Shown here piece by piece: positions 36,168 through 48,545 of a DNA stretch of 64,000 bases. Position 1 is the stretch's first letter, and every line of letters starts with the position of its first letter. Source of the stretch: Ciona savignyi (lineage: Eukaryota > Chordata > Ascidiacea > Phlebobranchia > Cionidae); NCBI GenBank assembly GCA_000149265.1, contig CH001855.1, forward strand, positions 629,403 through 693,402, in the 5' to 3' direction. A program made the translations under genes and the position numbers. The notes beneath the pieces are model-generated. The model made no database searches. It was not told the origin of the DNA and saw only the letters and a list, made by a program, of their open reading frames with translations.

Positions 36168-36217
<50 letters not shown>

Positions 36218-36220
<3 letters not shown>

Positions 36221-36230
36221 TTGTGGCTCC
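36218..36230 (+). repeat. LINE target-site duplication, 3' copy
   Basis: TACTTGTGGCTCC follows the A43 tail. The B3 reading frame continues from its last base. Confidence 0.95.
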
Positions 36231-36438
36231 AGTGATTCGGAAAAAGGCTCTAGGGGATTCCCCGGGAAACACGGGCCACCAGGGATTAAGGGACAAATGG
36301 GACAACAAGGAATAAAAGGCGATATTGGTCCTACTGGTGTTTCACAATTTACCCAGCAAGAATTGGATCTAGTAATAGGAAGGTTGAATAGAAGTCAAAA
36401 AGGAATTTCGTATTTGCAGAGTGAAATACAAAACTTGA

Positions 36439-37181
36439 GTAAGTTTTTTCATTAAATTAATAAAGTTTTTTTATTTTAACTTCCATTTTTTTTAATAAGC
36501 AATTTCGTCTTTGTCAAGTCAAGAAGAAATTTCGTCTTTGTAGAGCGAAATACAAAACTTGAGTAAGTTGTTTTATTAAATCAATGAAGTTTATTTATTT
36601 TAACTTCCATTTTTTTCAATAAGCAATTTCGTCTTTAACAAGTCAAGAAGGAATTTCGTATTTGCAGAGTGAAATACAAAACTGGAGTAAGTTTTTTCAT
36701 TAAATCAATGAAGTTTATTTATTTTAACTTCTATTTTTTTCAATAAGCAATTTCGTCTTTGTCAAGTCAAGAAGAAATTTCGTCTTTGCAGAGCAAAATA
36801 CAAAACTTGAGTAAGTTGTTTTATTAAATCTATGAAGTTTATTTATTTTAACTTCCATTTTTTTTAATAAGCAATTTCGTCTTTATCAAGTCAAGAAGAA
36901 ATTTCGTCTTTGCGAAGTGAAATACAAAACTTAAGTAAGTTGTTTCATTAAATCAAATAAGTTTATTTATTTTAACTTTCATTTTTTTTAATAAGCAATT
37001 TTGTCTTTGTCAAGTCAAGAAGAAATTTCGTCTTTGCAGAGTGAAATACAAAACTTGAGTAAGTTGTTTCATTAAATCTATAAAGTTAATTTTGTTAACT
37101 TTGGATTTTGTCAAAAAGCAATTTCGTCTTTGTCAAGTCAAGCAGAAATTTCGTCTTTGCGGAGTGAAATACAAAACTTGA
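36439..37181 (+). repeat. Tandem 124-bp units carrying coiled-coil exons (B3)
   Basis: Exon starts at 36500, 36624, 36748, 36872, 36996 and 37119 give periods of 124, 124, 124, 124 and 123. B3 has six units against five in B1, so unit number differs between the two copies. One unit (36624-36686) reads ISSLTSQEGISYLQSEIQNW, closest to the half-unit that ends exon 1 (QKGISYLQSEIQNL). Confidence 0.9.
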
Positions 37182-37565
37182 GTAAGTTGCTTTACTTCAA
37201 TCGATAAAGTTTATTTTGTTAACTTTCGTTTTTCTCTCATTAGGGTCATGGGTGGGAGGGATCAGTGAAAGTATAAGTAAGTCGTTTGGTATTTTTATTA
37301 TTTTCATTAGAGGGGTCAGCACTCAACAGTAACATAATTCATCCTTCGACGTATTACTACAATACTTCGTTCTTGGGTTTAGATTCATGATTTTTAGTTT
37401 ACGGTGAATATTAAAAACATTAATTTAGCTACCAGATTATAAATTTTCTAATTATTGGTTTATTTTCGAATCCGAGGGCAACACATTTTGATCTTACCTT
37501 GTTTTTTTTTGCGTAATGCTGGTGACAGGTGCGTCCGATCGCCAGGTCGTTGGCATGAACGGGAA

Positions 37566-37776
37566 ATTCAAGTCCTTGGGCAAGGCACTCTACAAACATT
37601 GCCTGAACCCAGAGGATTAATGGCTTCTACCAAATTAAAGGAACTTGAAAATCATACACAACATACTGCAATAGATCTGGTAACCCGAAGGTGGGCGCGA
37701 GGTGATCTGACGATTGCCCGTGTGTTAACCCCTTGGTTTTCCCATTTACGGTATTATACATAAAGATCCTATCCTA
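37566..37776 (+). repeat. S1 SINE, truncated, in the linker-CTLD intron of B3
   Basis: Mirror of 13073-13275. The head is missing, the body is complete and the tail is reduced to ATCCTATCC. Confidence 0.75.
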
Positions 37777-38478
37777 ATATAATTTTTTTGGACTAAAATT
37801 AAAAAGTTACTTAATATTGTAAGAAAATTAAAGAAATATAAAATAAAAATTAGAGAGTGTCAATCACGAAATTTCCAATTTTACAATTTCAGCTTTAAGT
37901 GGAGAAAAGTGGTACGCGCCGGGAAATGGATTTGTCTACCGTGTGTTATCATCCAGGCTGTATTACAGAGACTCTCAAACAGCTTGCCGTGATATTAACT
38001 CAACTTTAGCTGTGGCTGGTATTAAAGACATCAATATACAAACGTATGTCATATCATACCTCATATATATGTATATAAAAACATGATGATTAGTTAGGTT
38101 GTTAAAAATATTCCGTGTTATTTCAAGATAACTCCCAAATAAAAATAACATACCTTAACCAGGTATACTGAAGTTTTTTTACCATACCGATAATTCAGCT
38201 ATCATATTTAATGTATTGAAGGAAAATCTACAACCAAGTTTTTCCTGGGGAGTTGAGTGGTTCCAGATATATGTGGATAGGTGTCAGATACCGCTCAAAC
38301 GAGGCAATGGATGTGGGATGACGGAAATTTGCTCCTGGCTAACCAAACTGATTCGGGGTCTCTTCCCCCGAGCACAGGGGGGAGAGAGAGATGTGTATTT
38401 ATTTTTACAGGTCGATGGGTGGCTAATTCATGCTTCTATCGCGCACACCCATTGTGTGAACGTCGATTCGAAATATAA

Positions 38479-41205
38479 ACTTTAATTGTGTCAAACACTT
38501 ACTAACCACACACCATTCCATACATCACAATTATTATGTTTATTTTTAAGTAATGATAATTGATACTGGTTATTTGCATCGATCCTTAGTGTTCTAGAAT
38601 ATTCCAATATACATTCTGTATAACACACATTCGTGCGGCAGTTTGTGAGAAGCATACATTGTTGTTGCGATAAAGCTGGATTGTACAAACTTAATTATTT
38701 TGGTATTTCGCCATAATTACGTTTAAACATAACTTACTTTCAGATTTTTTTATAATAATTTAATTAATTGTTACAATCAAAAATACATTCATCTGTCCTA
38801 AGAACTTGTGTTATTTTTCCAATATGCTAAAAAGAATTCTAAAATTAAAATAATAATCACTTTCAAATCTAGATTTCAGTCACAAGGCCGTACAAGATCA
38901 TTTTTTTTTATTTTTAACCAAGCCAAGTTTCGAACTCATGATAGGCTCGTTACTTAGACCGTTTTGGTATAGGTAGGTATATGTATAGGTCGCGCAAACC
39001 ATTTGGCCACGCAACCGTACATGATCAATACGTGAAACCCAGTTCGTAAAGTTATTAACAGCACAGCAAGCGGTAAAAATGGACAAACATTTTACATTTT
39101 AGTAACCAAAGAGGTTTGTCTCTATTTAATACTATACCTTGGATGAAAAATATACACCTTGCGTGGAACGAGAACCAGAATTACAACACGAGCACAGAAC
39201 ACTGTGTTTTGGCTTTATTAAGCTATTGTTTAAAACAAAGGCATATACATTGCTTTTAAACCTTTTCTTACTTAAACTGTAGAGTTTTACCCCGGGAATT
39301 CCTTTTAGAGTAATATTCTAGTAGACTTTTCTACAGCATAAGTTATCAAACAGGTACTTATCTTTTTAGGTAGAAAAACATTAAAATTAAAATAAAACCC
39401 TTAGATGAAGTATTTTACATGACCAAAAAGTACTGGACTCAAACTTTTTTATCTGTTTTTAGGAAAACATTGACTATGCAAATACTTATGTTGCACGTTA
39501 TTGTTGGCCTTATCGTTTTTGCATAAACACTGTTAAGTTACGTGGACATATTTGGATATAATTTATATATATATATATCTCCGATAAATCTTTAAAGGTT
39601 ATTTAACACATTTCTTAACGCTAATTAAGGCATCTTCATTTGCTAGTTTCGCCTCACATCAAATGCGTGACCTGCAACTATTGGTCAAATGAAATTTATC
39701 CAAATTTCGTCAAAATTCGATGATGCAAATATTTCCTTTATTTAACAAATAATTTTATTATATTGTAACAGAGCGTATGAAAAAATCGTCAAAATTCCGA
39801 TCCCATTAAGACGTACTCTTGCGATTAGCGCTGTTATAAAGTTTTTAAAGAATCCATACAATTTAAATATTTGGGTTATGTACATGTTTTCGTTTATTTA
39901 TATAATTTTTATATCATTTTCATGCATTACTTACTTACTATCTAACACGGTATTGTAGAAATTATAATAGTAAAATAATGTAAACGGCATGTGAGTAGTT
40001 AAAGTGGTACAACTCATATATATACAATGAAGAGAAGTTTTAGGGAAGATAAAAATTGAATTCCAAAGCACCCCCACATTACTCCATCGCTTGACGCACC
40101 ATGTTTATAGACTATTGTGTACGAAAGAAAAGTTTGACGAACGAAACTTTGATCAATACCAAATCAAGTAAGGGTAAGGTTTATATCGTGATCATGTCTG
40201 GTATAAAGCATTTTATTATATAAAGATCATATTGTCAACTTTGTTTATTTTGATATTGGCCCAATGTTCTGCCAAATAGAAATATAAAATTATCAATGTG
40301 TCATGTTTATAGTCTATTGTGCACGAAAAGAAAAGTTTGCCAAACAAAACTATGATGAACATCAGATCAGTAAAGTGCATTCTTTTATCATATCTTGTAT
40401 AACTCATGTCATAATATACAAATCATTTTGTATAATTTTCTTCATTTTTTACCGCCTAAGGTTCTAACCAACAGTAGGCCCGTATCCAAAACTGGTATTT
40501 ATTGGAGATAATTCTGTCTTTAAAATGTAGATTTTTCTGAGTGGGCGACCTGTAGTTTCAACCAGAATACACTATGGTTGCTTTGAAATCTCTCAACGGG
40601 AATGTCTAATCGCATTTGTGCAGTTTAAACTCGCGCCCTTTCTTTTTGTCTTTAATGTGCGATTTTCTATAAATGAAAATAAATAAAACCAAAAATATCG
40701 TCTGGAAATCAACGCTAAAAAACGTTAACAAAAACTTATATACCAACTGCTTATCGTTTTAGGTAACTATCGTTAAAATTCAGTCATCAATTTCTTAAAT
40801 CGTTTGCAATGGTTCGTTAACGGTTCAGTACTAATACAACAAGAAAAAAACGATGAAACGAGGCAGTAAATAAATAAGGCGAGTTCGTGACGTCACAACC
40901 TTGAAATAATTGGGATTGCCGGATCTATAATCAGGGGCAAACCATGACGTCGCTTCAACAACATCAAACGATGTGAACTTACGATACAAATGTTACAGTT
41001 GTCAATGTAATATTTGGAAAACACTAAATATTTGTAAATGGTGGTTCGGTTACTTTTACTTGCAAACCGAAATAAAATACATCAATTTTAAATACATTGA
41101 TTTATAAAGGTATTTACACTATGTTGAAGGTTGTGCTATAAAACAAAATTGACATTTATTAAACAAATCAATAAACTAAAGGTTTTTAATAGTTTTTAAT
41201 ACAAA
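38479..41205. other. Mirrored intergenic region between B3 and A5
   Basis: Pairs inverted with 18469-21158. An S2 SINE (minus) lies at 38905-39035. No gene seen. The A5 polyadenylation signal (AATAAA on the minus strand) is at 41155-41160. Confidence 0.5.
38905..39035 (-). repeat. S2 SINE
   Basis: Minus-orientated: B-box side CCAAGTTTCGAACTCATGAT first, A-box side CCATTTGGCCACGCAACCGT last. Mirror of 20612-20715. Confidence 0.65.
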
Positions 41206-42309
41206 TTACATCTCAACAGAACGTTCACACAACGGGCGTGTGTATCTGCTCTCTCCACAGTTAACGTCATTCATAAGACCATCATATGCTTCTGCACAAT
41301 TTTCCGTCCTCCAACCGTTTGGGTTAGCACCCCAATTGGATTGATTATTCAGGAGCAGACTTCCGTCTTCCCAAACCCATTTTCCCTCCTGTGCGCGGTC
41401 GGTGAGACCCAACCAAAACCTTTTGAGTCCTGTCCTTAACGAAGAGAACTTTACTCGATTGTACGATGCGATTTTCCTTTCAAGTAAAATAACATAGGTT
41501 TGTAGATGGTTATCAACAGAATTAAGGTCAACAAAAGGATAGGGTTCCTATTAAATTATACTAACCCCCGTATATTAATGTCTTTGACACCAGCCACAGC
41601 TAAAGTTGAGTTAATATCGCGACAAGCTGTTTGAGAGGCGTCGTAAGTCTTTGCAGATGACAACACACGGTAGACAAAACCATTTCCTGGTGCGTACCAC
41701 TCTTTTCCGTCTAAAGCTGAAATTGTAAAATTTGAAATTTGGCAATGCTGAAAGATCTATGATATACATAGTATTTTGATAAAGTGAACTAAAAAGCAGG
41801 ATTACAGAAAAGATAAAGTACAAAGATTTGTAATATGTACAGGATTGCCCTATAGATATTTAAAGGCAGAATATAATCGGAATAATCATCTTTTTATACT
41901 TTCATATACCAAATATATAAATAACTACCAACCTGGGTAAAACCTCCAGTCGATAATCATATCCAATTCCCAGCCTGTGGACTGGTCTGTTCGTTCCAGT
42001 TCTACCCAAAACCCGTTGATTTAATTTCTTCCACTGTGACCTTAAATTTGTGTGGCAGGTTTGGATTCTCTATCCTAACTGTTGCGTCCGCCAAAACTGG
42101 TACAGAATCTAGACACAATTTGTAGATGACAAACGCCCTTTTCGTCGGAGAATTAGATGAAAGATACAGATTAAAACTTCCGTTCGTCGAAGCATGCACT
42201 TCTGAAATGTTCTTACGATTAACTTTACATAAAAACACCTATTGAAAATCTTACCTGATACAGACATGCTTAAACCACAAACAACCAACCACAGACTAAA
42301 GATGTTCAT
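41206..42309 (-). pseudogene. C-type lectin A5, 1-bp deletion in exon 2
   Basis: Minus-strand exons 42255-42309, 41933-42201, 41566-41716 and 41206-41476. Exon 2 is 269 bp instead of 270: an AAAA run in EEIKING has lost one A, which sends the frame into a stop shortly after. The CTLD is open and resembles A4 (NWGANPNGWRTENC, MNDVNC, PLCERS), with the loop tripeptide NPN. It ends GAG ATG TAA, ten codons shorter than A4. A single homopolymer indel is the only lesion, so a sequencing error or a young null allele are both possible. Confidence 0.83.
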
Positions 42310-43782
42310 GATTAATTGCTGAAAATACGAAATTACACCTGGTTATCTAACAATACAGACAAAATTGCTGAGGTAGGGAAACTTTTTAAAATAAATTTTA
42401 TTTATGCCTTATTATACGCCTACTAAACTCAATATTTCAAGTCTCCCTTTACAAACTGATATTTGGTAGTAATTCCGTTAATTTTGATTACAAAATCCAT
42501 GTCGTATCGCAACTTTCGATATTGTGCAGCTAAAAAGTTACATTTGATAGATCATACATTTGAGGTGACTACAAACGTAACGACCTACAGCATCCCAGCA
42601 CAGACATATGTTTGTTACGATGTACACGTCATCATCAGCGCATTGTTTTTATCGAGAAATGAACCGACCATGTAATAGAGCTCTCTCATCATCATCATAT
42701 AACTTCTCGGTAAATAATCGAATACTTGCACGAGACGACTTTTCAACCTTAGATATATATATATATTATATTTGCCTGGGTAAATGCTGGGTAAAAAACA
42801 TCAAAGAAACACCCGTTAGGCCCGAGAATATACAATCGACGACCGGTTTCCTACATTTTGACCAATAATTGTTTTCGTTATTTTATGCTTTTCGATAAAA
42901 CAACTAAAAACTGTTCATTTCGAAAAAATAAAGGTTATTAAGGTGTATAGTTGTTTTATAAATACGGTTATAGTGTAATACATTCACACATGAGTTTTAT
43001 ACTTCAAAGGATTTTCCGTGTGAACTTGAGGTATGTAGTTTTATTATTTTACATATTTCGTTATAATATGAAGGAAATAATACTATCCATTCCCGAAAAC
43101 GGCGTCATAATTAAATGTTTGGATCAGTCGGAAATATCTCTTGGGAAAATACGCCTTCCATACTCAATACTCCGAGTCTGTCTTTACAAACTGATATTTG
43201 GTAGTAATTCCGTTATTTTTTATTACAAAATCCATGTCGTATCGCAACCTTCGAGATTGTGCAGCTAGATGGTTGAATTTGATAGATCATACATTTGAGG
43301 TGACTACGAACGTAACGACCTACAGCATCCAAGCACAGACATATGTTTGTTAAACAATGTACACGTCATCATCAGCGCATAGTTTTTATCGAGAAATGAA
43401 CCGACCATGTAATAGAGCCCTCATCATCATCATATAACTTCTCGGTAAATAATCGAATACTTGCACAAAAAGACTTTTTTAAACGGCATACGAGATGAGA
43501 AATACATTTTAATAACACAGTGCTCTTTGTAATTAAAAAATAATCCTATTGCCAGTTTTATTGTTATTTTTGAGATTAATTACTTTTGTTATTGTTTTTA
43601 ACCTTACTTTTAACGGCCTACATAAATTGATGTAGCCTAACACTTTATCATGCACAACACATAACAATATCAAGGGTAACAGGACTGTAAGCGCGGGTCA
43701 ACTAACGATTATCCGTGTTAGACGCCCCCGTTTCCCATTAACATGGATAAATATAAATATATTTATTTTATTATTATTTTCG
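42310..43782. other. 5' flank of A5, duplicated segments
   Basis: Mirror of the A4 and A2 upstream regions. Positions 42460-42720 and 43190-43440 are direct repeats of each other. A (TA)n run lies near 42753-42766. An inverted S1 tail remnant matching 7090-7245 lies about 43620-43750. No gene supported. Confidence 0.45.
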
Positions 43783-43878
43783 AATCCAGGATATGCTCGT
43801 TTCCAAGAGCGTTTTTCTATGTTAGTCTGTATATGTATCGGTCGCGTTAATCAATCGACCACACGACTGTACTAAACA
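43783..43878 (-). repeat. S2 SINE
   Basis: Mirror copy of 6990-7085, with TTTCGAATCCAGGATATGCT at the B-box end. Confidence 0.6.
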
Positions 43879-43942
43879 TAAACAAGTTGTAAAACAAGTT
43901 GTTACTAGTTCAACGCCCGTCTGGCGAATATTTGATGTACAC

Positions 43943-44243
43943 ATAGGATAGGATAGGATATTCATGGTTATCCCGGTGAGTGGGAAAACCGAGGGGGTTA
44001 ACACACGGGCAATCGTCAGATCACCTCGCGCCCATCGTCGGGTTACCGGAGCAATTGCAGTGTGTTGTATATGATTGACACGTTCCTTCAATTTGGTAGA
44101 ACCCATTAATCCGCTGGGTTCAGGCAATGTCTGTAAAGTGCCTTGCACAAGGACACACCCGACTAGCTAGCGACCAGTTCGACACCTTTAACCTTTCGAT
44201 TGAAAGGCGACGCACTTAACCGTTAGACCAACGGGCCGGACAA
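43943..44243 (-). repeat. S1 SINE, near full length
   Basis: Mirror of 6618-6914, with three GGATA tail units and an intact head (GGCCGGAC end). Confidence 0.8.
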
Positions 44244-44264
44244 CATCCGAACACATACTTAATA

Positions 44265-45360
44265 TTATGTTCAGTATAACCTTATTAAAAATAAATTACT
44301 TATCGCTTAATAATGCATCGTCATTTGTTAGTCTCAACTCGCGTTGATTGCGGTACCTGCCAATTTTCTTTTGTTTTGTAATTGTCATCACATGTCAAGT
44401 AGTGTAAAATTTTTCGGAAACCTAATACTATGAAGTCATACTATAGGGGACGTTCAACTAATTATTCTTCCTATCTCTCCAATAGAAAGTGACCCCACAA
44501 AAAATAGCTGTCACTAACAATCCTGACTTAGGAACTTTTTCCCCAAAATAACACAAAGCAGTGTACAATCAACACAATTATTTGAAAAAGCACTGCTCCA
44601 CCATTACACAACTTTACAGCTATACGAGAAATCAGCGCTCAGTGTAGTTCATGCTGCTTTCAATCAAACAAACATTGGAGTACCACCACCATTGTAACTC
44701 AGCAAAATCAAAGTACAATGACTAAAGGGGTACCACTCGTCACATCCTTCCGCGCATAGAGGTCTTATTTGGTTATACGCCATCTATAGCGATTGTCACT
44801 GTTATAAATCTTTGAAAAAACCATACCATTTTAATTTGTCGGCTTTATACTTGTTTTGGACTCTTCAAATAATTTGTTTATAATTCCGTGCATGACCGGT
44901 ATTTGATAATTACATTAGACGATAGAGCAACAAATACAATGGTCAAGCGATGTAAACGGTAAATAAGTTATTAATATAATTATTATATATACAAAAAAGA
45001 AAAGTTTTAGTTCATATAAAAATTATAATCAAAAGCAGAAAAAACCGACATTACTCTATCGTCTACCATCATGTTATAAACTATTGAATAGAAAATAAAC
45101 GGAAGCTCTGTTAATTCCGGATCAATTAAATGTAATTTTTATTTATATCTTTTATAAAGCATGTTAAAATATACAAATAATATAGTTTTTGCACAGAATT
45201 GTATACGTATAAATACTGTTTAGTTATTCTGTCGCACAAGGCAGTACGTTTCTCGTTTTTTTTCGGGGTATATAGTGAAAAGAGTTCTATTTGAGAACAA
45301 AATTAACAACTTTAATTAAATAAATAAATTAATGTGTTTTTTAACAGTATTCAAAGGAGT
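44265..45360. other. Downstream flank of A6; empty site of the 3.36-kb element
   Basis: Mirror of 1915-3238. The junction at 44264/44265 is the uninterrupted target of the element present at 3239-6593. No gene seen. Confidence 0.55.
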
Positions 45361-46590
45361 TTATCCTCCAAAAGGACGTTCACACAAGGGGCGTTTAATT
45401 CCTAGTTTCCCCACACTTATTGTCATTCATATATTCCTCCACTATTTCCGCACAATTCTCCGACCTCCCGCCGCTTGGGTTACCAGGATACCATTCAAGC
45501 TTCCCACTTTGAAGCAGACTTCTGTCTTCCCAAACTCATTTCCCTTCCTGTGCGCGATCGGTGAGGCCTAACCAAAGTCTTTTGACGGTCGGGCCTAAGT
45601 CAGGAAACTTTACTCGATTGTAGGATGCGATTTTCCTTGAGTAAACAAAATTGTATTTTACAGAAGATAACTCTTTACTTCTTGCTTTATTTGGTTTGTT
45701 CGTGTGATGAGATTATTTTGAACTGGTGGTATTATTAGATTACAAATATAAATAGTTAAAACAAAAAGTAAAATCAACACATGATGTACGTTTCTAGGTA
45801 TATAAATACACTAACCTCAGAATATTAATATCTCTGACACCAGCCACAGCTAAAGTTGAGTTGATATCACGACAAGCTGTTTGAGAGGCGTCGTAGGTCA
45901 TCGTGGATTGCAACACACGGTACATGAAGCGATTCCTCGGAATGTACCACTCGTTCCCGTCTAAAGCTGAAATTGTAAGTTAGTCCAATAATATTCTATC
46001 TTTAGATATCTGGATGCTAGTATGATGGGGTATAAACTAAGTTATAACCTAAAAGTCAACCACATGCTAACTACAATTATTTGTTAAGATGTTTATTGTA
46101 CCCTTTAAGCATGGTTACCATACCACACTACTTTGTGTAGCATCTGTATTTTAGCGCTGAGGACATGCTAATCATTTAATCGTTTTCTATACCGAAAATG
46201 AAATTATTAACCTGAGTAAAACCTCCAATCGATAATCATATCCATTTCCCAGCCTGTGGACTGATCTGTTCGTTCCAGTTCTACCCAAAACCCGTTGATT
46301 TTGATTTCTTCCAGTGTGACTTTAAATTTATGTGGCAGGTTTGGATCCTCTATCCTAACTGTTGCGTCCGCAAGAACCGGTACAGAATCCAGACACAATT
46401 TGTAGATGACAAACGCCCTTTTCTTTGGGAAATCAGATGAAAGATACAGATTAAAACTTCCACTCGTCGAAGCCTGAACTTCTGAAATGTTCTAACGATT
46501 AAAATTACATAACAACTGTATAAAAAAAATCTTACCTGATACAGAGATGCTCAAACCACAGACAACGAACCATAGACTAAAGATGTTCAT
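45361..46590 (-). pseudogene. C-type lectin A6, nonsense codon and frameshift in the last exon
   Basis: Minus-strand exons 46536-46590, 46212-46481, 45816-45966 and 45361-45635. The first three are open and nearly identical to A1. In the last exon the first Trp of WVWEDG is TGA. Nearer the 3' end an extra base (exon length 275 against 274) changes TRITRPLC into a run with a TAA. Two independent lesions make this a true pseudogene, while its mirror partner A1 is intact. Confidence 0.87.
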
Positions 46591-47339
46591 TATTATTTTT
46601 TGAATCTTCGATAAACTACGCCTGGTCTTTAACAATATTAATAAATTGCTGATATATGAAAATTTTATATGCAGTTTGTTCTTACTTTTTATTACTTAAA
46701 TTCATGTTTATAATAAAATCAAGTCGAGCGAAAATACAGGTTCTACATCGTACGTAAACTCTACTTTCTATCTGGATGCAGCGAGAACGCGATGCAACCA
46801 TACCGTTACAACATAATGGGGGAACATAACGTTTATTATTATAAAACATAAACGTCATTTCAACGCATAGTATTTTTCCCAGAAATTGATCTACTATAAT
46901 GCTCTTATCACATTATAATGCTCTAATCACATTTTCCGTTCACTTTCCGAGAAATCTTTAAACGCACACATCGACTTTTTATAATGCATACGTATGTACA
47001 AATATAGATAAATGATAAAATATAGTGACAACTTTATAATTAAAGAAACCACCACACCTCCAATTCGATTGTTATTTTTAGCTTAAATATTTTTTTTCTA
47101 ATAATGGTAATTTACACCGATTTTAAAATTGGTAGTGTCACGCTACAGAAAAGGGCACAGTATTTGCATACTTTGAACAGGTATAACTGACTCTATCAAA
47201 CAATTATAGAAAGGTTTGTATTAAACTGTTAAAGAAATATTTTATAAAAAGATAAAAAGCTTTTTGAAACTCTTTTTATGTTGAAGAAGCTGGGCATTTT
47301 TATCTAAAATATTCAGATACAAGTTGATAACTTTTTTTT
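46591..47339. other. 5' flank of A6, end of the visible right arm
   Basis: Matches 1-674 inverted up to about 47260. No gene. Confidence 0.5.
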
Positions 47340-47425
47340 TATCTAGTTAAGTTTCGTGGGCCCGTCACTAGGAACGTTTTTGTGTATATGAGTAGGTATG
47401 TATCGGTGACGTTATCCACTGGGTC
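47340..47425 (-). repeat. S2 SINE, diverged
   Basis: TTTCGTGGGCCCGTCACTAG at the B-box side and TATGTATCGGTGACGTTATC towards the head, the A box being degraded. It lies just outside the arm. Confidence 0.5.
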
Positions 47426-47689
47426 CCACGAGTTAACTACCTATTTTTATTGCACCGATTTTTTTGTCTATATCTAATAATTGTGTTAAACAGATGAAAA
47501 CATTTTCCATGCATGTATCCTTCTTAATAGTGTATCAGAAACGATTACACATGTGTTTGTTTATGGTCTCTTTACTCCGTATATGTTGATCATTTTACGT
47601 AAGCTATAAAAAAATGTTGATAAAATGCACGCTAGTGAAAAAGTACAGAAGCGTAAACTGTTCTTTATTTTACATACATGGAAAAAAAG

Positions 47690-48006
47690 TTTGGTTTAAT
47701 AACTTTGGGACACATGCGTTTATGCTTGCAGAAAGATATGGCAGTCCATTTAAATCTTGCTAAAATATTGAATAACATGGACCTGACGTGCACATATCTG
47801 ACAATAACATAAATTGTGTAATGACCATGGATAACAAGATTGGATTGTTACCTCAGGGACCCATGCGTTTACGCTTGCAGAAACAAACTACATACTCGGT
47901 TTGAAAAAAAAATTGTGGTTGGGGACCCTGCTTGCATAAATATATAGCATACAAAATGTGTTATAAAAATAGTGGTGGTTAAATACGTGGTTGACACTCT
48001 CTAGTT
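47690..48006 (+). mobile_element. 3' end module of the tandem-unit element
   Basis: Two GGGACMCATGCGTTTAYGCT modules and the terminal GTGGTTGACACTCTCTAG followed by T, without any 335-bp unit. It shows the 3' module can exist alone. Confidence 0.55.
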
Positions 48007-48545
48007 TTGTTTATAGTTGGTGCTATATATGTATAATAACGTGCGTAAAAAACTTAGACTGTATATAGTATAAACTCATGCAATACGCTCTGAAACACGT
48101 ATATTTTTTTGGGGGACGAGACATTTTCATATTTCTTAAATTCACGAAACTATAAAATATTGAATACACAAAATACGTAAAAGCATTCGTAGTATGGTAA
48201 ACTAAAGCGGCGATTAAAAGTTTGTAAAATATATTTGAAGATTAATAAATGGTTCGAGATATGACCTTTACATTTCAGCACTAAATGACTTTTTAAAATA
48301 ATCTTGGCAAAATCAGTTGCAACAAACACATAAGTATTATCTGTGTCTATTTAAGTAGAATCTTCCAAGTTATAATTTCTCAATATAAAAATTATAATTT
48401 TCTTAATTCCAGTTGTAAGCGGCTTGATTTAACAACTCAGCATTCGATCGGTCGCATGACAATACCGGCTCATTTAGCAGAATGCGTTCATCATATTATG
48501 TATGAAGGGTCTTTCACCTCCGTTAACTATAACTCTAGATATGTG

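Larger units (their letters stand above)
30830..36217 (+). mobile_element. L1/Tx1-like non-LTR retrotransposon, essentially full length
   Basis: A 5388-bp insertion with a perfect 13-bp target-site duplication and a 3' run of 43 A (36175-36217). It carries an ORF1 region with a CCHC zinc knuckle and an ORF2 with apurinic endonuclease, reverse transcriptase and a C-terminal zf-RVT-like Cys-His motif. It is inserted in the sense direction in the collagen-encoding exon of B3. The perfect TSD and long uninterrupted tail indicate a young event. Confidence 0.95.
30728..38478 (+). pseudogene. Collectin-like lectin B3 with collagen stalk, broken by LINE insertion and other lesions
   Basis: Exon 1 is split: 30728-30829 (signal peptide, then a Cys in LLTCGS) and, after the LINE, 36231-36438. 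The two parts join in frame to a 310-bp phase-1 exon, with 11 Gly-X-Y triplets at 36246-36344 (GFPGKHGPPGIKG and so on). Then come six 63-bp coil exons (36500-36562, 36624-36686, 36748-36810, 36872-36934, 36996-37058, 37119-37181), a linker (37244-37276) and CTLD exons 37893-38043 and 38222-38478. The layout signal peptide, Cys, collagen, coiled neck, CTLD is that of mannose-binding-lectin-type collectins. Lesions are the 5.39-kb LINE, a TAG in the first coil exon (36541-36543), and a 2-bp deletion after SNE in the last exon that shifts the frame through WMWDDG to the end. Confidence 0.87.
29960..47260 (-). repeat. Right arm of the inverted duplication
   Basis: Mirror partner of the left arm, carrying genes in the order B3 (+), A5 (-), A6 (-). 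It is interrupted by the LINE at 30830-36217. Beyond about 47260 I see no further match to the left side, but the left side leaves the window at that point, so the true end of the arm is unknown. Copies of genes here are broken more often than their left-arm partners. Confidence 0.8.

Noticed and set aside
36103..36315. Open frames running through the poly(A) tail at the LINE end
   Set aside because: They are homopolymer artefacts spanning the retrotransposon tail and the B3 exon.
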